This document shows positions 7,504-15,702 of a DNA stretch of 38,904 bases, one piece after another. Made by a program: the position numbers and the translations under genes. The notes beneath the pieces are model-generated. The model had not been told where the DNA came from. It saw only the letters and a program-made list of their open reading frames with translations, and searched no databases. The DNA comes from an uncultured Prevotellaceae bacterium (GTDB taxonomy: Bacteria > Bacteroidota > Bacteroidia > Bacteroidales > Bacteroidaceae): contig CADBSW010000001.1 of NCBI GenBank assembly GCA_902797505.1, positions 1-38,904 of the forward strand, given 5' to 3'. Within the stretch, counting starts at the first letter, position 1; every line of letters starts with the position of its first letter.

Positions 7504-9939
7504 TTAGATGTTGGCGATAGACATGATATTGGCGAACACACCTGCAGCCGTTACGCTGGCACCTGCGCCATAACCTTGTATAAGCATGGGGTATTCCTTA
7601 TATCGCTCGGTGGTGAGCAACACGATATTGTTCGAGCCGGCAAGGGTGTAGAAGGGGTGTCCTTGATCGATCTCCCGCAGAGACACTTTCGTTTTACCCT
7701 GAATCATCTCAGCTACAAAGCGCCAGTGCTTACCTTCCTGCTCGAGTTTGCGGCGACGTGCCTCGAAGTCGGCATCCAACTGCGGCAGGTTCTTCCAGAA
7801 GTCGTCTACACTACCTTTGAAGAGGGCATCGGGAATGAAGAGGTTCTTCTCCACGTCTTCCTGCTCCACACGGTAGCCTGCCTCGCGGGTGAGGATCACG
7901 AGTTTGCGGATCACGTCTGTTCCACTCAAGTCAATACGAGGATCGGGCTCTGAGTAACCTTGTTCCTTAGCTCGTCTGACAGTCTCAGAGAAAGGCACGT
8001 CGGCCGACAGTTCGTTGAAGATGAAGTTCAGTGTACCACTGAGCACAGCCTCTATCTTGAGGATCTTATCACCGGAGTTAACCAGGTCGTTGATTGTTCC
8101 GATGATGGGCAGTCCGGCTCCCACATTGGTCTCGAAACGGAACTTCACACCTCTTTCCAAAGCAGTGTTCTTCAGTCGCATATAATGCTCATAACTGGAT
8201 GAGGCTGCCACCTTGTTGGCGGCGATTACGCTGATGTTATTCTCTAAGAACGACTGGTAGAGATCAGAAACCTCCTGACTGGCTGTGCAATCCACGAACA
8301 CGCTGTTGAAGATGTTCATATTCAGCACCTCCTCTTTCAGGCGGTGGATATTGCTGGGGGCCGATGCATTAAGCTGTTCACGGAAGTTACTGAGGTCGAT
8401 GCCCTCACGGTCGAAGATGGCATGCCTACTGCTGGCGATACCCACCACATTGAGTTTCAGGCTGCGGTGTTGCTTGAGCTCCTCATACTGCTTGCGAATC
8501 TGCTCGATGAGTTTTCCACCCACGGTGCCCACACCACAGATAAAGAGGTTGAGTACCTGATATTCAGAGAGGAAGAATGAGTCGTGCAGCACGTTGAGTG
8601 ACTTGCGCAGGTATTTGCCGTCTACCACGAAAGAGATATTCGTCTCGGAGGCTCCCTGTGCACAGGCAATCACACTGATACCGCTACGTCCTAAGGTGCC
8701 AAACAGTTTTCCTGCGATGCCCGGCGTATGCTTCATGTTCTCACCCACGATAGCAATGGTGGCCAGTCCACTCTCGGCATACATGGGGTACATAGCACCC
8801 GTCTGTATCTCTTTGGCAAACTCATTGTCGAGCACATCCACGGCAGCCTGCGCGTCGGCATCACGAACACCGATAGAGGTGGAGTTCTCTGAGGAGGCCT
8901 GTGACACGATGAATACCGATATGCCATTGTCGGCCAGGGCGGTGAAGATTCTTCTGTTCACACCGATGACACCCACCATAGATAATCCGCTCACGGTGAT
9001 CAGTGTTGTTCCACTGATGCTCGAGATACCCTTGATGGGCTTGTTGTCGTCGGCCACCTTCTCTTTGATGAGTGTGCCGGGGAAGGTGGGGTTGAAGGTG
9101 TTCTTTACCTTGATAGGTATGTTCTTCACGCATACCGGGTAGATGGTCGGCGGATAGATGACCTTGGCGCCGAAGTTACAAAGCTCCATCGCCTCGATAT
9201 AACTCAGTTCGTTAATGGTATATGCTGTGCGGATCACACGGGGGTCGGCTGTCATAAATCCATCTACATCCGTCCATATCTCCAGCACCTCAGCGTCGAG
9301 GGCTGCGGCGATGATGGCAGCGGTATAGTCGGATCCTCCGCGCCCCAGGTTGGTCGTTCGGTTAGTGTCACGATCACGGCTGATAAAGCCGGGAACGACA
9401 GCCACCCTGGGCATATCCTTGAAATATTCTTGAATCAGTTGGTTGGTCAACGGGAAATCTACCGTATGCTTGCCATGCTTACGTTCCGTGCGGATAAAGT
9501 CGCGTGCGTTCATTCGCTTGGCTCCTCTGATGAGGGTGGCCACGATATTTGAACTGATACGCTCTCCATAGCTGACGATGGCATCTTGCGTCTTCTCACT
9601 TAGGTCGTGCACCAGGTACACACCAAAGTAAATACTTTTCAACTGGTCGAACAGGGAGTCAACGGTGTAGAATAAGATCTCTCGCTTCTTGGGCTCGGTA
9701 ATGATCTTGTCGATCATCTGATGGTGACGGTCCACCAGTTTGTCAAACTCGTTTTTGTACTGTTCATCGCCATTGAGGGCCATCTTGGAGATTGTAATCA
9801 ACTGGTCGGTAACACCACCTAAAGCGCTGACCACCACCACGACAGGCTCTTTCCTGGACTCTTTTTCAACAACTTTCTTTAAGCAAAGGATGCTTTTTAC
9901 GGAACCTACTGATGTTCCGCCAAATTTTAATACTTTCAT
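7504..9939 (-). CDS. thrA: Bifunctional aspartokinase / homoserine dehydrogenase I
   Basis: This 811-residue fusion catalyses the first and third steps from aspartate to homoserine. Residues ~1-290 are the aspartokinase (MKVLKFGGTSVG, GRGGSDYTAAIIAAAL, WTDVDGFMTADPR). Residues ~310-455 hold paired ACT domains (LSMVGVIGVNRRIF, SGISVIACAQGASETNISF), which bind the feedback inhibitor in homologues. Residues ~465-811 are the homoserine dehydrogenase, with the NAD(P) loop FICGVGTVGGKL and the catalytic region GTLNFIFNEL. It is first in the thr operon, with a good promoter 68-99 bp upstream and a leader hairpin. Threonine feedback is expected from the ACT layout but cannot be proved here. Confidence 0.97.
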   Translation of the reverse strand: MKVLKFGGTSVGSVKSILCLKKVVEKESRKEPVVVVVSALGGVTDQLITISKMALNGDEQYKNEFDKLVDRHHQMIDKIITEPKKREILFYTVDSLFDQLKSIYFGVYLVHDLSEKTQDAIVSYGERISSNIVATLIRGAKRMNARDFIRTERKHGKHTVDFPLTNQLIQEYFKDMPRVAVVPGFISRDRDTNRTTNLGRGGSDYTAAIIAAALDAEVLEIWTDVDGFMTADPRVIRTAYTINELSYIEAMELCNFGAKVIYPPTIYPVCVKNIPIKVKNTFNPTFPGTLIKEKVADDNKPIKGISSISGTTLITVSGLSMVGVIGVNRRIFTALADNGISVFIVSQASSENSTSIGVRDADAQAAVDVLDNEFAKEIQTGAMYPMYAESGLATIAIVGENMKHTPGIAGKLFGTLGRSGISVIACAQGASETNISFVVDGKYLRKSLNVLHDSFFLSEYQVLNLFICGVGTVGGKLIEQIRKQYEELKQHRSLKLNVVGIASSRHAIFDREGIDLSNFREQLNASAPSNIHRLKEEVLNMNIFNSVFVDCTASQEVSDLYQSFLENNISVIAANKVAASSSYEHYMRLKNTALERGVKFRFETNVGAGLPIIGTINDLVNSGDKILKIEAVLSGTLNFIFNELSADVPFSETVRRAKEQGYSEPDPRIDLSGTDVIRKLVILTREAGYRVEQEDVEKNLFIPDALFKGSVDDFWKNLPQLDADFEARRRKLEQEGKHWRFVAEMIQGKTKVSLREIDQGHPFYTLAGSNNIVLLTTERYKEYPMLIQGYGAGASVTAAGVFANIMSIANI

Positions 9940-9955
9940 TTCTTTTTTATGGTTG

Positions 9956-9989
9956 TGAGCGCCCTCTTACAATTGAGGGTTGTTGCTCA
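9956..9989 (-). promoter_or_regulatory. Leader hairpin of the threonine operon
   Basis: In the ~60-nt 5' leader, TGAGC pairs with GCTCA (9985-9989 with 9956-9960) and CCCTC pairs with GAGGG (9975-9979 with 9962-9966), separated by a 5/1-nt internal loop and an 8-nt apical loop. The structure ends 16 nt before the thrA start. There is no T run and no Thr/Ile-rich leader peptide, so classical attenuation is not supported. Confidence 0.55.
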
Positions 9990-10006
9990 ATTTAAAATAT
10001 CGGGCA

Positions 10007-10038
10007 CAAAAGTAACTATAATTTATGGCATCCACAAA
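10007..10038 (-). promoter_or_regulatory. Promoter of the threonine operon
   Basis: Read on the minus strand: TTTG (10038-10035), a 20-bp spacer, TACTTTTG (10014-10007). It fits the Bacteroidetes consensus and predicts a start near 10003, giving a leader of about 63 nt. Confidence 0.8.
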
Positions 10039-10097
10039 CAAAATGTGAATTATTTTAAAGAAATGCATGCAAAAATAAATGTTATACATTTAAGTAC

Positions 10098-10158
10098 CAA
10101 TGGCCCGACCAGTGAGGCTCATTGGCCGGGCCATTGGTACTCATGAGCCCGGCCCGTG
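10098..10158. repeat. Array A: three GGCC palindromes at exact 22-bp spacing
   Basis: Three 17-bp imperfect palindromes of form CAnnGGCC-n-GGCCnnTG lie at 10098-10114, 10120-10136 and 10142-10158. Their centres, 10106, 10128 and 10150, are exactly 22 bp apart. The left arm of the first and the right arm of the second also make a perfect 15-bp inverted repeat (10093-10107 with 10127-10141). GC content is far above the AT-rich surroundings. No coding frame fits. It lies between divergent thrA and the FAD dehydrogenase gene. Confidence 0.8.
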
Positions 10159-10218
10159 AAGGACATTTGTAGGATCGTGATAACGGTCACCAGACTTGTC
10201 GTGTCTTTTTACCCCAGA

Positions 10219-10275
10219 AAAGATCATCTTTCCTATAAGTAAAAGTCACCTTTGCTACACAGAAAGGTCACCTTT
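10219..10275. repeat. Array B: three AAAGGT-C-ACCTTT palindromes at exact 22-bp spacing
   Basis: AAAGATCATCTTT (10219-10231), AAAAGTCACCTTT (10241-10253) and AAAGGTCACCTTT (10263-10275) are odd-centred palindromes. The first and third are perfect and the second has one mismatch. Centres are 10225, 10247 and 10269, exactly 22 bp apart. A further GGTCACC core at 10185-10191 is out of phase. Base changes in one arm are matched in the other (GAT/ATC, GGT/ACC), so the symmetry is kept while the sequence varies. The array ends about 45 bp before the downstream promoter. Confidence 0.8.
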
Positions 10276-10320
10276 CCTTGCAGGGTGCTTAGCGATATTA
10301 ACATTTCGTGAAGGGTAGTC

Positions 10321-10350
10321 TTTGTATCTCAATTATTTTTTGTACTTTTG
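10321..10350 (+). promoter_or_regulatory. Promoter of the FAD-dependent dehydrogenase gene
   Basis: TTTG (10321-10324), an 18-bp spacer and TACTTTTG (10343-10350). The spacer is one base shorter than usual. The predicted start leaves a leader of about 28 nt before ATG 10382. Confidence 0.7.
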
Positions 10351-10381
10351 CACCACGATTGTCATTATCACCCAGAAGAGT

Positions 10382-11971
10382 ATGGTTCAGGAGTATCAGT
10401 TACGCGTTTCACCACAGGTGGCGGCCCAAGAGTCGTCACTGAAGAAATATGTTTCTCAAGAGAAAGGATACGATGTAAAAAGCATTACAAATATCCGCAT
10501 TCTCAAACGCAGTATTGATGCCCGTCAGCGGAATATCTTCGTGAATCTGAAGGTGAGGGTGTACATCGGTGAGGAGCCCACGGATGATGCTTTCATACCC
10601 ACGGAGTATCCTGATGTGACCGGTAAACCATCCGTTATCGTGGTGGGAGCCGGACCGGGTGGATTATTCGCCGCTTTGCGTTTGATAGAGAGGGGTTTAC
10701 GTCCGATTGTTATAGAAAGAGGTAAGGATGTTCATGAGCGAAAAAAAGACTTAGCGAGGATTACGGCCACGCAACGAGTGGATGAGGAGAGCAACTATTG
10801 TTTTGGCGAGGGCGGGGCTGGTGCCTACTCAGATGGAAAACTCTATACGCGCAGCAAGAAACGTGGTTCGGTGGAGAAAATACTTAACGTTTTCTGTCAG
10901 CATGGGGCCTCCACGAATATCCTGGCCGATGCCCATCCACATATAGGCACGGATAAACTACCCCGAGTGATAGAGAATATGCGTAATACGATCATTCGGA
11001 GTGGGGGAGAGGTTCATTTCCAAACAAAGATGACCGGCTTCGAGATTTCGGGGAAAAAGGTATGCGGTATACAGGCCGTCAGGCAACAAGATGGTGAACA
11101 GTTAGTGTTTCATGGTCCGGTAATCCTGGCAACAGGTCATAGTGCACGCGATGTGTATCGTTATCTTCATGCTTCCGGCATCGTGATCGAGGCAAAATCA
11201 TTGGCGATGGGTGTTCGCTTGGAGCATCCCTCACACCTGATTGATCAGATACAATATCATAATAAAAATGGCCGGGGCGCATTCCTCCCAGCGGCGGAAT
11301 ACAGTTTTGTCACACAGGCAGATGGTCGCGGCGTGTATAGCTTCTGCATGTGTCCGGGTGGCTTTGTCATCCCTGCAGCCACGGGCAAGGAACAGTTGGT
11401 GGTCAATGGTATGAGTCCTGCCAACCGCGGTACTCGCTGGAGTAACAGTGGTATGGTGGTGGAGATCCACCCCGAGGATGTTGCCTCTCAGGGTAATGTT
11501 CCTGAAGACGATCCATTGCTCATGATGCGCTATCAGGAGCAGTTGGAAAAGACCTGTTGGATACAGGGTAACCGTAGGCAAACTGCCCCCGCACAAAGGA
11601 TGAATGATTTCGTTAATAAACGATCGAGTAGTGACTTACCATCAAGTAGTTATGCACCTGGCTTAGTGATCAGTAATCTGCATGAATGGCTACCTCCTTT
11701 TATCTCCAACAGACTCCGTCAAGGTTTCTTGGAGTTTGGCCGTCGTAGTAAGGGATTCCTCACCAATGAGGCCCTGATGATTGCGGTGGAGAGTCGCACG
11801 TCGAGTCCTGTGCGCATCATCCGTGAGCCCGAAACGCTCATGCATGTTCAGATGGAGGGGTTGTTCCCTTGCGGTGAGGGTGCCGGTTATGCAGGGGGTA
11901 TTGTCTCGGCAGGAGTTGACGGTGAGCGCTGTGCCGACTGTTGTGCGGAGTACTTGAAACAATCACTGTAG
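10382..11971 (+). CDS. FAD-dependent dehydrogenase (COG2509-like)
   Basis: This is a 529-residue flavoprotein. The first ~85 residues are a small alpha/beta domain (MVQEYQLRVSPQVAAQESSL, then SITNIRILKRSIDARQRNI) typical of this family. A dinucleotide-binding fold then begins at VIVVGAGPGGLFAALRLIERG, followed by VIERG and NYCFGEGGAGAYSDGKLYTR. Further FAD contacts are LATGHSARDVY and, near the C-terminus, GLFPCGEGAGYAGGIVSAGVDG. The family is widespread but its physiological substrate is unknown to me. ATG 10382 is chosen because an in-frame TTG at 10322 lies inside the promoter. The gene stands alone, between a divergent thr operon and pheT, which has its own promoter. Confidence 0.88.
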   Translation: MVQEYQLRVSPQVAAQESSLKKYVSQEKGYDVKSITNIRILKRSIDARQRNIFVNLKVRVYIGEEPTDDAFIPTEYPDVTGKPSVIVVGAGPGGLFAALRLIERGLRPIVIERGKDVHERKKDLARITATQRVDEESNYCFGEGGAGAYSDGKLYTRSKKRGSVEKILNVFCQHGASTNILADAHPHIGTDKLPRVIENMRNTIIRSGGEVHFQTKMTGFEISGKKVCGIQAVRQQDGEQLVFHGPVILATGHSARDVYRYLHASGIVIEAKSLAMGVRLEHPSHLIDQIQYHNKNGRGAFLPAAEYSFVTQADGRGVYSFCMCPGGFVIPAATGKEQLVVNGMSPANRGTRWSNSGMVVEIHPEDVASQGNVPEDDPLLMMRYQEQLEKTCWIQGNRRQTAPAQRMNDFVNKRSSSDLPSSSYAPGLVISNLHEWLPPFISNRLRQGFLEFGRRSKGFLTNEALMIAVESRTSSPVRIIREPETLMHVQMEGLFPCGEGAGYAGGIVSAGVDGERCADCCAEYLKQSL

Positions 11972-12030
11972 CTTACTGTGCTTCATTTGTTTTGTAACTT
12001 TGACTTTGTCGAAGTTTCTGTCGTTTATGC

Positions 12031-12049
12031 GTAACTTTTAATAAGTTAC
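12031..12049. terminator. AT-rich hairpin after the FAD dehydrogenase gene
   Basis: GTAACTT (12031-12037) pairs perfectly with AAGTTAC (12043-12049) around a 5-nt loop. It is followed by a mixed sequence and an A run instead of T, so it is only a possible 3' end. Confidence 0.3.
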
Positions 12050-12081
12050 TACATCTTGGCATAAAAAAAGAACCAATTCTT

Positions 12082-12112
12082 TTTGTTCTGCACTCGATTT
12101 TTCGTAACTTTG
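12082..12112 (+). promoter_or_regulatory. pheT promoter
   Basis: TTTG (12082-12085), a 19-bp spacer and TAACTTTG (12105-12112) match the consensus exactly. The predicted start gives a leader of about 27 nt. Confidence 0.8.
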
Positions 12113-12142
12113 CACCGTTTTTATAGAAAATACAAGAAAACA

Positions 12143-14605
12143 ATGAATATATCTTACAAATGGTTAAAGGAATACGTAGACTTTGATCTGTCTGCGCAAG
12201 AGGTTAGTGACGCGCTGACTAGTATTGGTTTGGAAGTTGATGCACTCGAGGAAGTGCAGTCGATCAAAGGTGGTTTGAAAGGATTGTATGTGGGTAAGGT
12301 GCTTACCTGTGAGATGCATCCCAATTCTGATCATCTCCATGTCACCACTGTTGATCTGGGAAAGGAAGCTCCTCAGCAGATCGTGTGTGGTGCGCCCAAT
12401 GTGGCAGCCGGACAGAAGGTCATCGTGGCCGACTTAGGTTGTGTGCTTTACGATGGCGATAAGGAGTTTACGATTAAGAAGAGTAAGTTGCGTGGCGTAG
12501 AGAGCAACGGTATGATCTGTGCAGAGGATGAGATTGGTGTAGGCAACGACCATGCCGGCATCATCGTTTTGCCGGAGGATGCTCCCGTAGGTATGCCCGC
12601 AGCTGAATATTACCATTTGGAGAGTGACTGGCTGATTGAGGTAGATATCACAGCCAACCGTGCCGACGCCCTGAGTCATTGGGGTGTGGCTCGCGATCTG
12701 TATGCATGGCTGAAGCAAAACGGTTATCAGACATCATTGCATCGTCCTTCGGATGAAGCCTTTGTGGTGGACAACGAAGACATGCCTATCGATGTGGTGA
12801 TAGAGAATGAGGAGGCCTGCAAGCGTTATGCCTGTGTGAGCATTACCGACTGTGAGGTGAAGGAATCGCCTGAGTGGTTGAAAAATAAACTGTCGGTGAT
12901 CGGCTTGCGCCCCATCAACAATATCGTGGATATCACCAATTATGTCATGATGGCCTATGGACAGCCTCTGCATTGCTTTGATGCCGATATGGTGACAGGT
13001 CACAAGATCGTGGTGAAGACTATGCCAAAGGGCACTCCTTTCGTAACCCTCGATGGTGTAGAACATCAGTTGGATGATCACGACCTGGCCATCTGCAACG
13101 CAGAAGAACCCATGTGTATCGCCGGTGTGTTTGGCGGTAAGGGCTCAGGAACATATGAGACAACCAAGCATGTAGTGCTGGAGTCGGCTTATTTCCACCC
13201 CACATGGATTCGCAAGAGTGCCCGCCGTCATGGATTGAGCACAGATGCCAGCTTCCGCTTTGAGCGCGGCATCGATCCCAATGGCGTGATCTATGCCCTC
13301 AAACAGGCAGCTATCCTGTGTAAAGAACTGGCTGGCGGTAAGGTAAGCATGCAGATAAAGGATGTGTATCCACAGCCGCTGCCCGACTTCCCCGTGCGTC
13401 TGGATTACAACTATGTGAACCAGTTGGTGGGTAAGTGCATTCCGCAGGAGACTATCAAGAGCATCGTTTCATCTCTTGACATGCGCATAGAGAGTGAGGA
13501 TGCAGAGGGACTGCAGTTGGTGGTTCCCGCCTTCCGTGTGGATGTGCAGCGCCCCTGTGATGTGGTAGAGGATATCCTCCGCATCTATGGATATAATAAT
13601 GTAGAGATTCCTACACAGTTGAAATCATCCCTCGTTATCAAGGGTGATGAGGACCAGAAACATAAGTTGGAGAACCTGATCGGTGAGCAGTTGGTAGGCT
13701 GTGGCTTCAATGAGATCCTGAACAACTCATTGACCAAGGGCGCTTACTATGAGGATCTGAAGAGTTATCCGAAAGAGAACCTCGTGAATATCATGAACCC
13801 CCTGAGTTCTGATCTTAACGTGATGCGCCAGACACTGCTCTTTGGCGGTTTGGAGAGCATCGCCTACAACGCCAACAGAAAGAGTCCGGATCTGCGTTTC
13901 TTCGAGTTTGGTAATACCTACCACTTCTCGCCCGACAAGCAGAATGCCGACAACCCCATGGCAGCCTATAAGGAAGAGACTCATCTGGGATTGTGGGTGA
14001 CAGGTAAGCGCGTGAGCGGTTCTTGGGCACATGCCGATGAGGACAGCAGCTTCTACGAGTTGAAAGCCTACGTGATGAATATCCTCTCCAGAGTGGGTCT
14101 GCCTATTGGCAGTGTGATCTTCAAGCAGAGTGAGAACGACATCTTCGCTCAGGCTACAGCTATTGAGAACCGTGGTGGTAAACTGCTCGTAGAGATGGGT
14201 GTGCTGAGCAAGAAACTGCAGAAGCAGACTGGTATTGACCGTGAGGTATACTACGCAGACATCAACTGGACCGCGCTGACCAAGGCTGTTAGGAAGAATA
14301 CCATCAGCTATCGTGAGATCAGCAAGTATCCGGCAGTCAGTCGTGACCTGGCCTTGCTGCTCGACAATAATGTGCCATTCGCCGATGTGGAGAAGGTAGC
14401 TTATCAGAGTGAGAAGAAACTGCTCAAGCAGGTAGAGCTCTTCGATGTATACGAGGGCAAGAACCTGCCAGCCGGTAAGAAGAGCTACGCAGTGAACTTC
14501 ATCCTGCAGGATGAGCAGAAGACCCTTAATGACAAGCAGATCGATGCCATCATGCAGAAGATCATCGCCAACCTGAAGAAGCAGCTCGGCGCAGAGCTGA
14601 GGTGA
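12143..14605 (+). CDS. pheT: Phenylalanine-tRNA ligase beta subunit
   Basis: This is the beta chain of the alpha2-beta2 phenylalanyl-tRNA synthetase. At 820 residues it is full length. The N-terminus MNISYKWLKEYVDFDLS is typical. An EMAP/OB-fold tRNA-binding domain covers residues ~40-150 (MHPNSDHLHVTTVDLG, VCGAPNVAAGQKV). The B3/B4 editing region follows (PINNIVDITNYVMMAYGQPLHCFDAD, FRFERGIDPNG), then the B5 and catalytic-like core, and a C-terminal FDX-ACB anticodon-binding domain (SKYPAVSRDLALLLDNNVPF to QLGAEL). pheS is not adjacent; the two are often unlinked in Bacteroidales. Start at ATG 12143. A TTG 60 bp upstream lies within the promoter and is rejected. The YebC gene follows after 68 bp. 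Confidence 0.97.
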   Translation: MNISYKWLKEYVDFDLSAQEVSDALTSIGLEVDALEEVQSIKGGLKGLYVGKVLTCEMHPNSDHLHVTTVDLGKEAPQQIVCGAPNVAAGQKVIVADLGCVLYDGDKEFTIKKSKLRGVESNGMICAEDEIGVGNDHAGIIVLPEDAPVGMPAAEYYHLESDWLIEVDITANRADALSHWGVARDLYAWLKQNGYQTSLHRPSDEAFVVDNEDMPIDVVIENEEACKRYACVSITDCEVKESPEWLKNKLSVIGLRPINNIVDITNYVMMAYGQPLHCFDADMVTGHKIVVKTMPKGTPFVTLDGVEHQLDDHDLAICNAEEPMCIAGVFGGKGSGTYETTKHVVLESAYFHPTWIRKSARRHGLSTDASFRFERGIDPNGVIYALKQAAILCKELAGGKVSMQIKDVYPQPLPDFPVRLDYNYVNQLVGKCIPQETIKSIVSSLDMRIESEDAEGLQLVVPAFRVDVQRPCDVVEDILRIYGYNNVEIPTQLKSSLVIKGDEDQKHKLENLIGEQLVGCGFNEILNNSLTKGAYYEDLKSYPKENLVNIMNPLSSDLNVMRQTLLFGGLESIAYNANRKSPDLRFFEFGNTYHFSPDKQNADNPMAAYKEETHLGLWVTGKRVSGSWAHADEDSSFYELKAYVMNILSRVGLPIGSVIFKQSENDIFAQATAIENRGGKLLVEMGVLSKKLQKQTGIDREVYYADINWTALTKAVRKNTISYREISKYPAVSRDLALLLDNNVPFADVEKVAYQSEKKLLKQVELFDVYEGKNLPAGKKSYAVNFILQDEQKTLNDKQIDAIMQKIIANLKKQLGAELR

Positions 14606-14673
14606 TGGTGATAGTAACTATAGTGCCTATAGGGATAGAAAAATGATTAGTCAATAAAATAATAATATTTAAG

Positions 14674-15402
14674 ATGGGAAGAGCATTTGAATATCGTAAG
14701 GCTGCAAAGCTGAAAAGATGGGGCCACATGGCCAAGACATTTACAAAGATTGGAAAGCAGATAGCCATTGCCGTTAAGGCAGGCGGTCCGGATCCAGATA
14801 TGAATCCTGGTTTGCGCGCTATCATCGCCAATGCCAAGCGCGAGAATATGCCGAAGGATAATATCGAGCGTGCTATCAAGAACGCTATGGGTAAAGACCA
14901 GAGCGACTACAAGGAAGTGAACTACGAAGGATATGGTCCTCACGGAATCGCTATCTTCGTGGAGACACTGACCGATAACACCACCCGTACAGTGGGCGAT
15001 GTTCGTTCGGTATTTAATAAGTTCAATGGAAACCTGGGTACACAGGGCTCTTTGGCATTCCTCTTTGATCATAAGAGTGTGTTTACCTTCAAGAAGAAGG
15101 ATGGCATCGATATGGACGAACTGATCCTTGACTTGATCGACTACGGTGTAGAGGATGAGTATGATGAGGATGAGGAAGAAGGCAGCATCACCATCTATGG
15201 CGACCCGAAGAGCTTCGGAGAGATCCAGAAGCATCTTGAGGAGAATGGCTTCGAGGTGACCGGTGCTGAGTTCACACGTATTCCTAATGACATGAAGGAT
15301 GTTACTCCGGAGCAGCGTGAGGTAATCGACAAGATGATCGAGAAGTTGGAGGACTTCGATGATGTCCAGACGGTATATACCAATATGAAACCTGAGGAGT
15401 AA
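14674..15402 (+). CDS. YebC/PmpR-family protein
   Basis: This 242-residue protein is of normal length for the family. The signature N-terminus MGRAFEYRKAAKLKRWGHMAKTFTKIGKQI is followed by KAGGPDPDMNPGLRAIIANAKRENMPKDNIERAI, then YEGYGPHGIAIFVETLTDN and GSLAFLF in the second domain. A run of acidic residues (DEYDEDEEEG) lies near residue 155-165. Members have been described as DNA-binding regulators. More recent work, as I recall, links some to translation, relieving ribosome stalling. Placement after pheT would suit a translation role but is weak evidence. No promoter is obvious in the 68-bp gap, so co-transcription with pheT is likely. Confidence 0.92.
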   Translation: MGRAFEYRKAAKLKRWGHMAKTFTKIGKQIAIAVKAGGPDPDMNPGLRAIIANAKRENMPKDNIERAIKNAMGKDQSDYKEVNYEGYGPHGIAIFVETLTDNTTRTVGDVRSVFNKFNGNLGTQGSLAFLFDHKSVFTFKKKDGIDMDELILDLIDYGVEDEYDEDEEEGSITIYGDPKSFGEIQKHLEENGFEVTGAEFTRIPNDMKDVTPEQREVIDKMIEKLEDFDDVQTVYTNMKPEE

Positions 15403-15656
15403 TGAAGCATATCACTTATAAGACCACAGGCACCTGTTCGCAGTTTATCAATGTGGATGTGGATGATGCCGGACGTATTCAGGAAGTATCGTTCATCGGA
15501 GGATGCAACGGTAACCTGCAGGGTATCTCCTCGTTGGTAAGAGGCATGCGGGTGGAAGATGTCAAGGCAAAACTCAATGGCATCCGCTGTGGATATAAGA
15601 ACACCAGTTGCCCAGATCAGTTGGTAAGGGCATTGGAACAATTAGAGGGGCAATAA
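15402..15656 (+). CDS. TSCPD domain protein (TIGR03905-like)
   Basis: This 84-residue protein is essentially one TSCPD domain. The sequence contains SFIGGCNGNLQGISSLVRGM and the namesake NTSCPDQL, with Cys residues at about 11, 31, 66 and 73. The same domain is found at the end of some class II ribonucleotide reductases, and stand-alone versions like this one are of unknown function. The ATG shares its A with the yebC stop (TAATG), a 1-nt overlap that implies translational coupling. The last codons and stop lie inside a hairpin that ends the operon. Confidence 0.88.
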   Translation: MKHITYKTTGTCSQFINVDVDDAGRIQEVSFIGGCNGNLQGISSLVRGMRVEDVKAKLNGIRCGYKNTSCPDQLVRALEQLEGQ

Positions 15657-15670
15657 AGCCCCTCTAATTG
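15639..15670. terminator. Perfect 13-bp hairpin overlapping the TSCPD stop codon
   Basis: CAATTAGAGGGGC (15639-15651) pairs perfectly with GCCCCTCTAATTG (15658-15670). The 6-nt loop contains the TAA stop. It separates convergent genes. There is no T run on the plus strand, so it may act as a bidirectional or processing structure rather than a textbook terminator. Confidence 0.7.
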
Positions 15671-15702
15671 TATACAAAAACCCCTAACCCCTAAACTCTA
15701 AA

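Noticed and set aside
9940..10000. Threonine/isoleucine attenuator leader peptide
   Set aside because: No short frame rich in Thr or Ile codons and no terminator hairpin with a T run lies in the leader.
10044..10200. tRNA gene in the GC-rich hairpin region
   Set aside because: The fold is a simple nested inverted repeat with no T-loop, anticodon arm or CCA end. No tRNA was recognised anywhere in the window.
10098..10275. Short CRISPR-like arrays
   Set aside because: Units are contiguous palindromes at 22-bp period with no repeat/spacer alternation, and no cas genes are in the window.
11995..12002. Extra TAACTTTG promoter box upstream of pheT
   Set aside because: There is no -33 element at the right distance, and a complete consensus promoter lies closer to the gene.
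15677..15702. Telomere-like CCCCTAACCCCTAAAC tract
   Set aside because: Only two imperfect units in an internal intergenic gap, so low-complexity sequence is the simpler reading.
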